Origin: an uncultured Alphaproteobacteria bacterium
GTDB lineage: Bacteria; Pseudomonadota; Alphaproteobacteria; Rs-D84
Assembly: GCA_904502095.1 (NCBI GenBank)
Contig: CAJGDG010000023.1
Coordinates: 1-7,522, forward strand
Direction of reading: 5' to 3'
Length of the DNA: 7,522 nucleotides
The notes below the pieces were generated by a model. The model had not been told where the DNA came from, did not search any database, and saw only the letters and a list, made by a program, of their open reading frames with translations. Below are positions 1 to 6,267 of this stretch, one piece after another. The number at the start of each line of letters is the position of its first letter. The first letter of the stretch is position 1. The position numbers were made by a program, and so were the translations under genes.

Positions 1-35
1 CTCTGTCATTCCACGGGTGCCCTGCGGGACCTGGG
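1..35 (+). repeat. Single-arm half element, copy 1
   Basis: One arm only, starting CTCTGTCATTCCACGGG. It has the same layout as the full element's left arm, but the loop is GTGCC instead of CTTGA and the stem contains an A-C mismatch and two G-T pairs. No matching right arm follows before the next element starts at 51. It looks like a solo arm or the remnant of a truncated element. Confidence 0.7.
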
Positions 36-50
36 TAAATAAACAAAAAA

Positions 51-154
51 CTCTGTCATTCCACGGCTTGACCGTGGAACCTAGGTCCATGTTCGCAACG
101 CGAACACAAATTTGCATAATTACCTGGGTCCTGTGGTCAAGCCACAGGATGACA
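51..154. repeat. Full MITE-like hairpin element, copy 1
   Basis: The element has two 32-base arms in inverted orientation (54-85 and 123-154). They start TGTCAT and end ATGACA, so the ends form terminal inverted repeats. Each arm also folds on its own: an 8-bp perfect stem closing a CTTGA loop in the left arm (TTCCACGG/CCGTGGAA), and the equivalent TCCTGTGG/CCACAGGA stem in the right arm. A third hairpin, GTTCGC-AAC-GCGAAC, sits in the centre at 91-105. There is no coding potential. It could be a miniature transposable element or a REP-like palindromic element; no transposase is present to settle this. Confidence 0.85.
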
Positions 155-175
155 AATATGAAAGGGATTTAAAAA

Positions 176-210
176 CTCTGTCATTCCACGGGTGCCCTGC
201 GGGACCTGGG
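176..210 (+). repeat. Single-arm half element, copy 2
   Basis: Identical to positions 1-35 and carried along by the 175-base tandem duplication. The imperfect stem is present here too, so the decay came before the duplication. Confidence 0.7.
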
Positions 211-225
211 TAAATAAACAAAAAA

Positions 226-330
226 CTCTGTCATTCCACGGCTTGACCGTGGAACCTAGGTCCATGTTCGCAACGCGAACACAAATTTGCATAAACAACC
301 TGGGTCCTGTGGTCAAGCCACAGGATGACA
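226..330. repeat. Full MITE-like hairpin element, copy 2
   Basis: This is the duplicate of the element at 51-154, with the same two arms and central GTTCGC-AAC-GCGAAC hairpin. It differs only in the short segment just before the right arm (295-298). It ends with ATGACA, followed by unrelated sequence leading to the terminator of the neighbouring gene. Confidence 0.85.
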
Positions 331-358
331 GATTGAGTGATTAATAGAACCCAAATAC

Positions 359-384
359 AAAAAAACCGCCCATGCGGGCGGCGT
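359..384 (-). terminator. Intrinsic terminator of the 714-aa protein gene
   Basis: Read on the minus strand, a perfect 6-bp stem CCGCCC/GGGCGG with a GCAT loop (366-381) is followed by seven T (complement of 359-365). It lies a few bases past the stop codon at 389-391. The other side carries TTTT (384-387), so weak activity in the plus direction is possible. Confidence 0.9.
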
Positions 385-388
385 TTTA

Positions 389-2533
389 TTATTGTGCAGG
401 CGACGGAACACCATACGAATTGAACAGAACTTCATTTGCCCCGCACTTTAAATCTTCGGCATTCCATTTGCACCCAGAATAAATCCATTCTGTCGAGTAC
501 GCACCTGATTTACCAACTGATTTATACTTGTAATAGAACTGGGCATTATCACATTCTTCATCAGTCAAATATGTACCGCACTGTGCAATCCACTGAACCT
601 GGTCAGAAACCATTGTTGACGCGCCAGCCAACGCAGTATCAGGCAGATTCAGCTTATGCTTTACATACAAATCTTTCAGATTATCAATTGAATAAGATTT
701 TTTGTATTCAACATTTGCCAAACCATCACCAACGCGACAGTGGATATTGTCCGCTTCTATCAGTGCAACGATACCTGTTGCAATACCCGCTGCACCCAAA
801 CCGACAGCCGCACCAACACCCGCGCCCTTACCGATTTCGGCACCCTTTTTAACCTCGGTATCCAAGTCAAGATTCGCCAACAAATCACCCATTATCTGTA
901 CCTGTTTCTTAACCGCATCATAATCTAAACAATCTTTTCCTGGGGCACTACAGGCCAAATTTTCTGGTGCAGCATTCTTCATTGCAACATTTGGTGTTTT
1001 CAACATTGCACATTGATCTTTAAATAAAGGTTTTGCATTTTCTTCCGTTACCGTCCCATTTAGATTTTTAGTAGCAGCACTGGGATTACCTTCTAAACTA
1101 ATTTCTTCATCCACTTCAATTTCTGTTATCTTACCTGTTTTAAAGAACTCACATTCTTTGATTTTAATCTGATACAGGTCGTAAATATCACGCAGATTAA
1201 GCAAATCTTTACATGTAGCAGCATCCAGTTTATTATCAGAACGTTTTATTTTTGCACCTTCTGTTCCGCCTAAATCAGTATTTCCCAAGAATACATTTAT
1301 TTGTCCTAAATCATCATAGTCTTTGATTTGTTCCCATAAATTTTCACGATATTTTTCACTATCGCATCTGTCTGCCAAATCTTTGGCACGGGCCGCACCA
1401 ACGCCGGCACCAACAGCCGCACCAACACCCGCACCCGTTGGCAATGCAATAATTGCCGCTTCGCGTGTTTGGCGCATCAAACCAAAGTCAAACAAATCTT
1501 TGTTGCACGAAAAAGTCGAACCCGCAGCCTTCCATACTTCGGCCGGTGTTTTATCGCCAATTGTACCAAACAAATCATTTGTAATTAACTTATCCTTGTT
1601 ATACGCAGCAACACGAACCAGACATTCGCCCTCTATCGCGTCCCAACGCGCATAATGACCGCGTTGATAATCTGTGTTTTCGTCAACACCCAACGGATTA
1701 TTTTTTGAACCCTCCTTTTGCGCATTGTACGCCTGCTTTACATTGCCCAATTCATCGTCAATTTCTTTGCCATCGCTGCTGACACGATTAAACGAAGAAC
1801 CATATGTATTAGAATCCAATAACAAGCATGTATTTTCAGCCTGGGTTGGTGTCAAACCTGTTTTACGCAATACAAAGTTATAATATTCCGGCTGAACACG
1901 ACGGGAATTAAAGTCCGTCCAAACATCCGCACGCGAAAAATAAACTTTGTTACAGTTGCGCGTCACATCATTGATACACTTGTCAACCTGAGGCGCGCAC
2001 AAATTCATACCGTTAATGATAGAAACACGCAAATCAGCATTAAACATATCATTCAAGCCATTTGGCAGCGCGCCGTTATTAATACACGCAGTCAAATGAT
2101 TCATACAATTTTCAACTGTATATTTGTCTTCGGCGCAAACACCATCATCAACACCGGATCCAATACTGCCATCTGGACCAGGCGCATTTACATCCGGCCC
2201 CACATTTCCGCCCAAATTACCACTGGGCTGATTTCCACCAAGATTATTATAAACAGCCGCATTGCCAGGCACACTGGTTGTTATATTACCAACAACGCCG
2301 ATTGGCAAGATAGGCATACTGGGCATACGCGCCGCATTTGGCTGCATTCCGACACGACCGTTCGCCCCGGCAAGAACAGCACCGCCACTCGCCCCAGCAA
2401 GAACAGCACCGCCACCATCCTGACGAACATTGGCATAATCGCCACGCCCTGTTGCAGCATTAGCCACCACCGCAAACGCACACAGCCCCATTGATACAGC
2501 CGACATACCAAACAAGCGTAATATTCCAGACAT
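389..2533 (-). CDS. Secreted cysteine-rich protein with two glycine-zipper segments, function unknown
   Basis: I do not recognise this 714-aa protein. Residues 1-26 form a classic Sec signal peptide (short positive N-region, hydrophobic core, cleavage after ANA at 24-26), so it should be exported to the periplasm or beyond. A 9-residue repeat GGAVLAGA(S/N) occurs twice at 41-58, followed by a Gly/Pro/Asn-rich low-complexity stretch to about 130. From 133 on, the protein carries 20 cysteines, an even number that fits disulfide bonding after export. Two glycine-zipper segments, around 367-381 and 567-586, share GAGVGAAVG; such segments can insert into or span a membrane, and the second runs into a hydrophobic stretch (IATGIVALI). 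The Cys-rich segments around the two zippers may be distant internal duplicates. The ATG start is supported by GGGGAGG seven bases upstream. The gene is monocistronic, with its own terminator. It could be a surface or envelope protein, but no catalytic motif is visible. Confidence 0.85.
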   Translation of the reverse strand: MSGILRLFGMSAVSMGLCAFAVVANAATGRGDYANVRQDGGGAVLAGASGGAVLAGANGRVGMQPNAARMPSMPILPIGVVGNITTSVPGNAAVYNNLGGNQPSGNLGGNVGPDVNAPGPDGSIGSGVDDGVCAEDKYTVENCMNHLTACINNGALPNGLNDMFNADLRVSIINGMNLCAPQVDKCINDVTRNCNKVYFSRADVWTDFNSRRVQPEYYNFVLRKTGLTPTQAENTCLLLDSNTYGSSFNRVSSDGKEIDDELGNVKQAYNAQKEGSKNNPLGVDENTDYQRGHYARWDAIEGECLVRVAAYNKDKLITNDLFGTIGDKTPAEVWKAAGSTFSCNKDLFDFGLMRQTREAAIIALPTGAGVGAAVGAGVGAARAKDLADRCDSEKYRENLWEQIKDYDDLGQINVFLGNTDLGGTEGAKIKRSDNKLDAATCKDLLNLRDIYDLYQIKIKECEFFKTGKITEIEVDEEISLEGNPSAATKNLNGTVTEENAKPLFKDQCAMLKTPNVAMKNAAPENLACSAPGKDCLDYDAVKKQVQIMGDLLANLDLDTEVKKGAEIGKGAGVGAAVGLGAAGIATGIVALIEADNIHCRVGDGLANVEYKKSYSIDNLKDLYVKHKLNLPDTALAGASTMVSDQVQWIAQCGTYLTDEECDNAQFYYKYKSVGKSGAYSTEWIYSGCKWNAEDLKCGANEVLFNSYGVPSPAQ
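2360..2413 (-). repeat. 27-base tandem repeat inside the secreted protein gene
   Basis: Two in-frame 27-base units encode GGAVLAGAS and GGAVLAGAN (residues 41-58). Because the unit is a multiple of three, copy-number changes would keep the frame and only change the length just after the signal peptide. Confidence 0.8.
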
Positions 2534-2540
2534 AAGAAAT

Positions 2541-2547
2541 CCTCCCC
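2541..2547 (-). promoter_or_regulatory. Strong Shine-Dalgarno site of the secreted protein gene
   Basis: GGGGAGG on the minus strand lies seven bases before the ATG at 2531-2533. It fixes the start and contrasts with the two neighbouring genes, which have no such site. Confidence 0.85.
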
Positions 2548-2562
2548 TTTATTATCCCTGTT

Positions 2563-2571
2563 ATTATGCCA
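2563..2571 (-). promoter_or_regulatory. Possible extended -10 promoter for the secreted protein gene
   Basis: Read on the minus strand, TGG-CATAAT resembles an extended -10 element (TGn followed by a 5/6 match to TATAAT). No clear -35 is present; only a T-rich stretch lies upstream. It would give a leader of about 22-25 bases that includes the Shine-Dalgarno site. Confidence 0.35.
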
Positions 2572-2627
2572 TAAAAACAAACACAAAAAAAGCACTTTTT
2601 TATATTTTTTTGTTTTTTATATCGCGC

Positions 2628-2655
2628 TTGACAAATCGCCGCCATTGTCTATAAT
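2628..2655 (+). promoter_or_regulatory. Consensus sigma-70 promoter giving a leaderless transcript
   Basis: A perfect TTGACA (2628-2633) and perfect TATAAT (2650-2655) are separated by 16 bases. Just upstream (about 2595-2622) is an A/T-tract-rich stretch that resembles an UP element. The usual start distance of about seven bases places +1 at or next to the A of the ATG at 2662, so the mRNA should have no 5' leader. No Shine-Dalgarno sequence is present. Confidence 0.8.
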
Positions 2656-2661
2656 ATTAGC

Positions 2662-3558
2662 ATGAAAGAAATCTATTCATTTTTAAGCAAACACAAACAT
2701 TTGATTACATGGACCGTGGGATATGTATTTGTTTTGTGGGCCCTTTTAAAATTTTTATTTAATTTCAGCATATTTAACGCCGCACAATGGCACCGCCTGA
2801 TACACGCAGAATTACACGGCTTTGCGGGCTTTGTTTTCGGCATAATGATACTGGCCGCCGGCCCATTGTACATCGCAACCAGCGCACTGATTATAAAACA
2901 AAACAAGCCATTATTTGAAATCCCAATTCCAAAATGGATTAAAAATATAAAAATTCCAACAACAAAAACACAACCAGAAAAAACAACACCTGCGCCCACA
3001 GCAGAACAAAAAACAGCAGACAAAAAAACCGAAGAAACATTGTCTGACGAAATTCCACTGGAAATCCGCAATGCATTTGCACGCGCAAAACTGCACCCGA
3101 TAAAATTTACCAAGCCAGAAAACAAAGAACCGGCCCCCGACACAAATTCAACAGCGACCGAAGTTTTGCCGCTGCCAACCGATTTCGACATCCAACTGGA
3201 CGAAGCGTTTGATGAATCCCCAATATCAATTCCGACTTTTTCAGATATAAACTTTGACGAAGACGACGACGATACTGACGAAGAAAAAAACACAAACGAT
3301 TCCGAAATAACAATCACGAACACACACGCAATCGTCACGCACAGCGACCCAGATTTTTGGGTTGTGGACGACGATAACTGGTTCGCAACAGGCAAAACAC
3401 GCCCTTCCCCAATTGCCGCTGTTTTAAAGGCCGCACACGAACACGATGTCAAACCAGTAATTCATCTGGCACAATCAAACATATTAGACATTGAAAACCT
3501 GATTAAAAAATGGGAATCAGACGGCATAACCGTCATAACAGATTTATCTGAATTATAA
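2662..3558 (+). CDS. Two-helix inner membrane protein with acidic linker and conserved-looking C-terminal domain, function unknown
   Basis: I do not recognise this 298-aa protein. Two hydrophobic segments, about 14-36 and 54-78, look like transmembrane helices. They are followed by a long low-complexity linker: Lys/Thr/Pro-rich from about 96 to 125, then strongly acidic (a run of Asp around 199-208). The last 80 or so residues look folded. They contain WVVDDDNWFATGK, then SPIAAVLKAAHEH, VKPVIHL and GITVITDLSEL, an alternation of strands and helices. The pattern loosely recalls NERD-type or other nuclease-like Rossmannoid domains, but I cannot identify catalytic residues with confidence. The start is the only ATG close to a consensus promoter; the mRNA is probably leaderless. 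It is the only plus-strand gene here and converges on the SAM transferase gene, with the two stop codons overlapping. No terminator follows it. Confidence 0.8.
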   Translation: MKEIYSFLSKHKHLITWTVGYVFVLWALLKFLFNFSIFNAAQWHRLIHAELHGFAGFVFGIMILAAGPLYIATSALIIKQNKPLFEIPIPKWIKNIKIPTTKTQPEKTTPAPTAEQKTADKKTEETLSDEIPLEIRNAFARAKLHPIKFTKPENKEPAPDTNSTATEVLPLPTDFDIQLDEAFDESPISIPTFSDINFDEDDDDTDEEKNTNDSEITITNTHAIVTHSDPDFWVVDDDNWFATGKTRPSPIAAVLKAAHEHDVKPVIHLAQSNILDIENLIKKWESDGITVITDLSEL

Positions 3559-4371
3559 TTTTCTGGCAACGCACATTTCAAATTCTTTGTGCTTGATGCG
3601 TTTTATATCGATCCGGCGTTTCATCGCATCACGCAATCTGCAAAACAGTTCATATTCTTTGTAATTAAACCACGGTGAAATATGCAACATTATTTTTCCA
3701 CCCTTGTTCAAATACGGCAACAAACCATTTAAAACCTCTGACACAAAATCATAGTCACAGTTATATTGCAATATATTCGACAAATATATAATGTCGTATG
3801 TGCGATTTAACTTGGCCGACAAAGAATACAAATCAGACCAGATAAAATTAAAAGGCTTTTCCAACAAAGGCCGCAGTCGTTCGTATTCATCATTTGATGG
3901 CACATTATCAAAATACATATATCCTTGGCGACAGATTTTACACCCTGCCATCCCAGCAATAAATTTTTTTACTTCATCAGAGCACAAATTCTTTGATTCT
4001 TGATAGACATACAAATCTTGCATTTTATCCGAATACTTGAACAATTTTTGTAAAAAATTAACATACGCAGCGCGCGGAACACTTTGAATCGCGGCCGTCT
4101 TTATATCCATCAAAGCCTTTGCACAATAAGAAATATCAAAACTGTCAACATCTGTTGCGCCATACAACTTGAAAAATATTGGCTGATCGCCACTGCCCGC
4201 AACAGTCAAAACAGACTTGCCCACAGGCTGCAATTCATCCATCACATACGGTAAATGTTCATTAGACGTCACATACGCATGTGAATATTCTGTAAAAGGC
4301 GCTTGCAATACAGCCTTGCAAACACCAGTTTGTGGAAAATAAGACAAACGCGCTTCTTCAATATTTATCAT
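3553..4371 (-). CDS. SAM-dependent transferase, BtaA/DUF3419-like
   Basis: A 272-aa cytosolic protein with a class I SAM-binding fold. Motif I is VLTVAGSGDQ (about 54-63); an acidic residue ends the second strand in DSFDIS (D79); YDIIYLSNIL (192-201) fits motif IV; LLPYLNKGGKIML (217-229) fits the conserved late motif. The stretch after motif I, with DIKTAAI and a following FLQKLF, resembles the DUF3419 group. That group includes BtaA, which moves the 3-amino-3-carboxypropyl group of SAM to diacylglycerol in betaine-lipid synthesis. The protein is shorter than I would expect for a full BtaA, and no BtaB methyltransferase is next to it, so lipid synthesis is only a guess; a plain methyltransferase is the alternative. 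A CxxC pair lies at 144-147. I chose ATG at 4369-4371 over an in-frame TTG at 4378-4380, because the TTG directly abuts the -10 box and lies upstream of the expected +1. Confidence 0.78.
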   Translation of the reverse strand: MINIEEARLSYFPQTGVCKAVLQAPFTEYSHAYVTSNEHLPYVMDELQPVGKSVLTVAGSGDQPIFFKLYGATDVDSFDISYCAKALMDIKTAAIQSVPRAAYVNFLQKLFKYSDKMQDLYVYQESKNLCSDEVKKFIAGMAGCKICRQGYMYFDNVPSNDEYERLRPLLEKPFNFIWSDLYSLSAKLNRTYDIIYLSNILQYNCDYDFVSEVLNGLLPYLNKGGKIMLHISPWFNYKEYELFCRLRDAMKRRIDIKRIKHKEFEMCVARKL

Positions 4372-4380
4372 AACACACAA

Positions 4381-4408
4381 ATTCTACACAAAATTTACAT
4401 ATTGTCAA
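4381..4408 (-). promoter_or_regulatory. Near-consensus promoter of the SAM transferase gene, probably leaderless
   Basis: On the minus strand, TTGACA (4403-4408) and TAGAAT (4381-4386) are separated by 16 bases. The expected +1 is near 4374, only about three bases before the ATG at 4371, and no Shine-Dalgarno sequence is present. The promoter begins about 14 bases beyond the T-tract of the tsf terminator, so the gene is separated from the tsf operon. Confidence 0.75.
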
Positions 4409-4421
4409 CAAAAACATCCGC

Positions 4422-4445
4422 AAAAAAAATCCCCCAATCGGGGGA
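4422..4445 (-). terminator. Intrinsic terminator after tsf
   Basis: On the minus strand, a perfect 6-bp stem TCCCCC/GGGGGA with a GATT loop (4430-4445) is followed directly by eight T (4422-4429). It lies about 20 bases after the tsf stop codon and ends the rpsB-tsf transcript. Confidence 0.93.
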
Positions 4446-4466
4446 CTTTCTATACAAAACCCAGCA

Positions 4467-5336
4467 TTATGCCAACATTTTTGCAACTTCATCAGCCAAG
4501 TTGTCTTCGCGTTTTTCAATACCTTCACCCAGTACGAAATATGCGAAACCTGCCAATTTACCATTTGCTTCGGCAATAACATCTTTAACTGTCTTGCTTG
4601 GGTCCATAACGAATGGCTGTTCTTCCAGAACGCTTTCGCCATAGTATTTTTTGATACGGCCTTCAACCATTTTTTCAACAATATTTTCAGGCTTGCCCGC
4701 TGTTGCACCCGATTCGATGAACACTTTCTTTTCGCGTTCAACTGCAACTGGATCAACATCGGCAACTGTCATAAATTCTGGTTTATTTGCAGCAATATGC
4801 ATTGCGACTTTTGAACCAATTTCATCAATTTTTGCGTCTGTTCCGTTGATTGCAACCGCAACACCAATCTGCCCCATACCTGGAACCAAAGCATTGTGGA
4901 TATATGTAAAGATTTTATCACCCTTTACAGTTGCAATACGGCGCAAATTCATATTTTCGCCAATTGTTGAAATTGTTGCAGCAATATCGTCTTTAACTGC
5001 ATTCATTGTTGCATCAAAATCACCACCTAATTCAACGGCTTTGGCGGCAACATCAGCAACTAATTTCTGGAACTTTTCGTTTTTAGCAACAAAGTCTGTT
5101 TCTGCATTTAATTCAACAACACAACCCATATTGTCGCATTTTACAACTGTCACCAAACCAGACGCAGCAACACGACCTGCTTTGGACGCAGCTTTTACGA
5201 TACCTTTCTGGCGCAACCAGTCAGCAGCAGCCTGAATATCACCATCGTTTTCCACCAAGGCTTTTTTACAATCCATCATACCTGCAGATGTTTTTTCACG
5301 CAGTTCTTGAATTAATTTTGCTGTAATTTCTGCCAT
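4467..5336 (-). CDS. tsf: Translation elongation factor Ts
   Basis: EF-Ts (289 aa) binds EF-Tu-GDP in the cytosol and promotes release of GDP so that EF-Tu can reload with GTP. The N-terminal UBA-like domain is clear, with LRxKTSAGMMDCKKAL at about 12-27 and the ADWLRQKG segment near 38-45. The family signature TDFVAKN, which contacts the EF-Tu nucleotide site, is at 80-86. The C-terminal part carries the typical KPENIVEKMVEGRIKKYY and LEEQPFV blocks (about 215-243). The length is normal for a bacterial EF-Ts. The start is supported by GGGAG nine bases upstream (5346-5350). It lies 79 bases after rpsB in the usual rpsB-tsf order, but a terminator follows it at once, so pyrH and frr, which often come next, are not in this operon. 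Confidence 0.98.
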   Translation of the reverse strand: MAEITAKLIQELREKTSAGMMDCKKALVENDGDIQAAADWLRQKGIVKAASKAGRVAASGLVTVVKCDNMGCVVELNAETDFVAKNEKFQKLVADVAAKAVELGGDFDATMNAVKDDIAATISTIGENMNLRRIATVKGDKIFTYIHNALVPGMGQIGVAVAINGTDAKIDEIGSKVAMHIAANKPEFMTVADVDPVAVEREKKVFIESGATAGKPENIVEKMVEGRIKKYYGESVLEEQPFVMDPSKTVKDVIAEANGKLAGFAYFVLGEGIEKREDNLADEVAKMLA

Positions 5337-5371
5337 TGTATTTTTCTCCCATCGTTAATAGAAATTCGTGT

Positions 5372-5394
5372 GTGCAGGGGTCCGCCCCCTGCAC
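5372..5394 (-). promoter_or_regulatory. Strong hairpin between rpsB and tsf
   Basis: A perfect 9-bp stem (GTGCAGGGG/CCCCTGCAC) with a 5-base loop fills much of the 79-base rpsB-tsf gap. No T-tract follows it on the minus strand, so it is unlikely to be an efficient terminator. An RNA processing, 3'-end stabilising or partial attenuation role is more likely and could adjust tsf output relative to rpsB. Confidence 0.7.
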
Positions 5395-5415
5395 TGATAC
5401 AAACAAGAATCAAAA

Positions 5416-6267
5416 TTATTTATCAGCTTTTTCAGCCAACTTGCTGCGGCGTTCTGCGCGTGCAGCAGTTGTTTTTGATTTTACTTTTGCTTCTTTTTCT
5501 TTGATTTCGTCTTCCAGTTCATCTGCCGCGTCAGCCAAATTTTGTGATTCAACTTTTTTACCAGCAGCGCCGCCCAAACGTTTTTCGATACCAGACAAAA
5601 TTGCATCTACGAACAAATCGCAGTACAATTGTGTCGCACGTGCAGCGTCGTCATTACCTGGAACAGGATAGTCAACAATTTCTGGATTTGCGTTTGTATC
5701 ACAAATTGCAATTGTTGGGATATCCAAATTTTTTGCTTCACGAACAGCGTTCATTTCGCGTGGCACGTCAATAACGACCATCGCCTGTGGAACACCGTGC
5801 ATTTCCATAATACCACCGAAAATGCCGCGCAGTTTTTCAACTTCTTTGGTCATAACACCGACTTCTTTCTTAGTCAGGCCCAATTTTTCAGCATTTTCAA
5901 TATCCGCTTCCATTTTTTTCAAACGACGGATAGATTGAGAAACTGTTGTCCAGTTTGTCAACATACCACCCAACCAGCGGTTATTAACATAGAACTGACC
6001 GCAACGTTCAGCAGCATCTTTTACAATATCTTTTGCCTGATGTTTTGTTGCGACGAACAACACTTTACCACCAGCAGCGGCAATTGTTTCCAATGCAACC
6101 AAAGAACGATACAACAATGGTGCAGTTTTATTCAAATTGATGATATGAATTTTATCTTTTACGCCATAAACATATGGTGTCATCAATGGATTCCAGCGAC
6201 GAGTATGGTGACCAAAATGCACACCAGCTTCCATCAACTGTTTCATTGTAAATGTTGGCAATGCCAT
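5416..6267 (-). CDS. rpsB: 30S ribosomal protein S2
   Basis: S2 (283 aa) binds late to the back of the 30S subunit at the head-body junction and is needed for S1 to join. The N-terminus MKQLMEAGVHFGHHTRRWNP, the signature NNRWLGGMLTNW (95-106), and the block GVPQAMVVIDV to DTNANPEIVDYPVPGNDDA (158-208) are diagnostic. The middle coiled-coil insertion (about 110-148) is present. After the core (about residue 235), the protein has a charged Glu/Lys-rich tail of nearly 50 residues, longer than in E. coli S2 (about 240 aa) and similar in kind to tails seen in other alphaproteobacteria. The start is supported by AAAGGA seven bases upstream (6275-6280). It heads a two-gene unit with tsf and has its own likely promoter. 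Confidence 0.98.
   Translation of the reverse strand: MALPTFTMKQLMEAGVHFGHHTRRWNPLMTPYVYGVKDKIHIINLNKTAPLLYRSLVALETIAAAGGKVLFVATKHQAKDIVKDAAERCGQFYVNNRWLGGMLTNWTTVSQSIRRLKKMEADIENAEKLGLTKKEVGVMTKEVEKLRGIFGGIMEMHGVPQAMVVIDVPREMNAVREAKNLDIPTIAICDTNANPEIVDYPVPGNDDAARATQLYCDLFVDAILSGIEKRLGGAAGKKVESQNLADAADELEDEIKEKEAKVKSKTTAARAERRSKLAEKADK

Larger units (their letters stand above)
1..350. repeat. 175-base tandem duplication made of hairpin repeats
   Basis: Two head-to-tail copies begin at 1 and 176. Positions 1-119 and 176-294 are identical base for base. A short mismatch with one extra base in copy 2 follows (120-122 against 295-298), then 32 identical bases (123-154 and 299-330), after which the copies diverge. 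Each copy holds one half element (1-35, 176-210), a short AT spacer and one full two-armed element (51-154, 226-330). The near identity points to a recent duplication. Because copy 1 begins exactly at the window edge, the array may continue to the left. No gene lies in 1-388; this stretch holds only these repeats and the terminator at 359-384. Confidence 0.93.

Noticed and set aside
1..330. CRISPR-like regular repetition
   Set aside because: There are only two large copies, the repeats are themselves two-armed hairpins, the sequence between units is also duplicated, and no cas gene is present.
2586..2600. AAAAAA-GCAC-TTTTTT hairpin as a terminator
   Set aside because: The stem is made only of A-T pairs and lies in a divergent promoter region with no gene ending nearby; it is better read as part of the A/T-rich upstream stretch.
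2673..3452. Minus-strand open frame (259 codons) opposite the membrane protein gene
   Set aside because: Its Ser/Val-rich composition is the antisense image of the Asp/Thr/Lys-rich linker, and the opposite strand has a consensus promoter and a coherent protein.
4372..4380. TTG start three codons upstream for the SAM transferase
   Set aside because: It directly abuts the -10 box and so would lie upstream of the expected transcription start.
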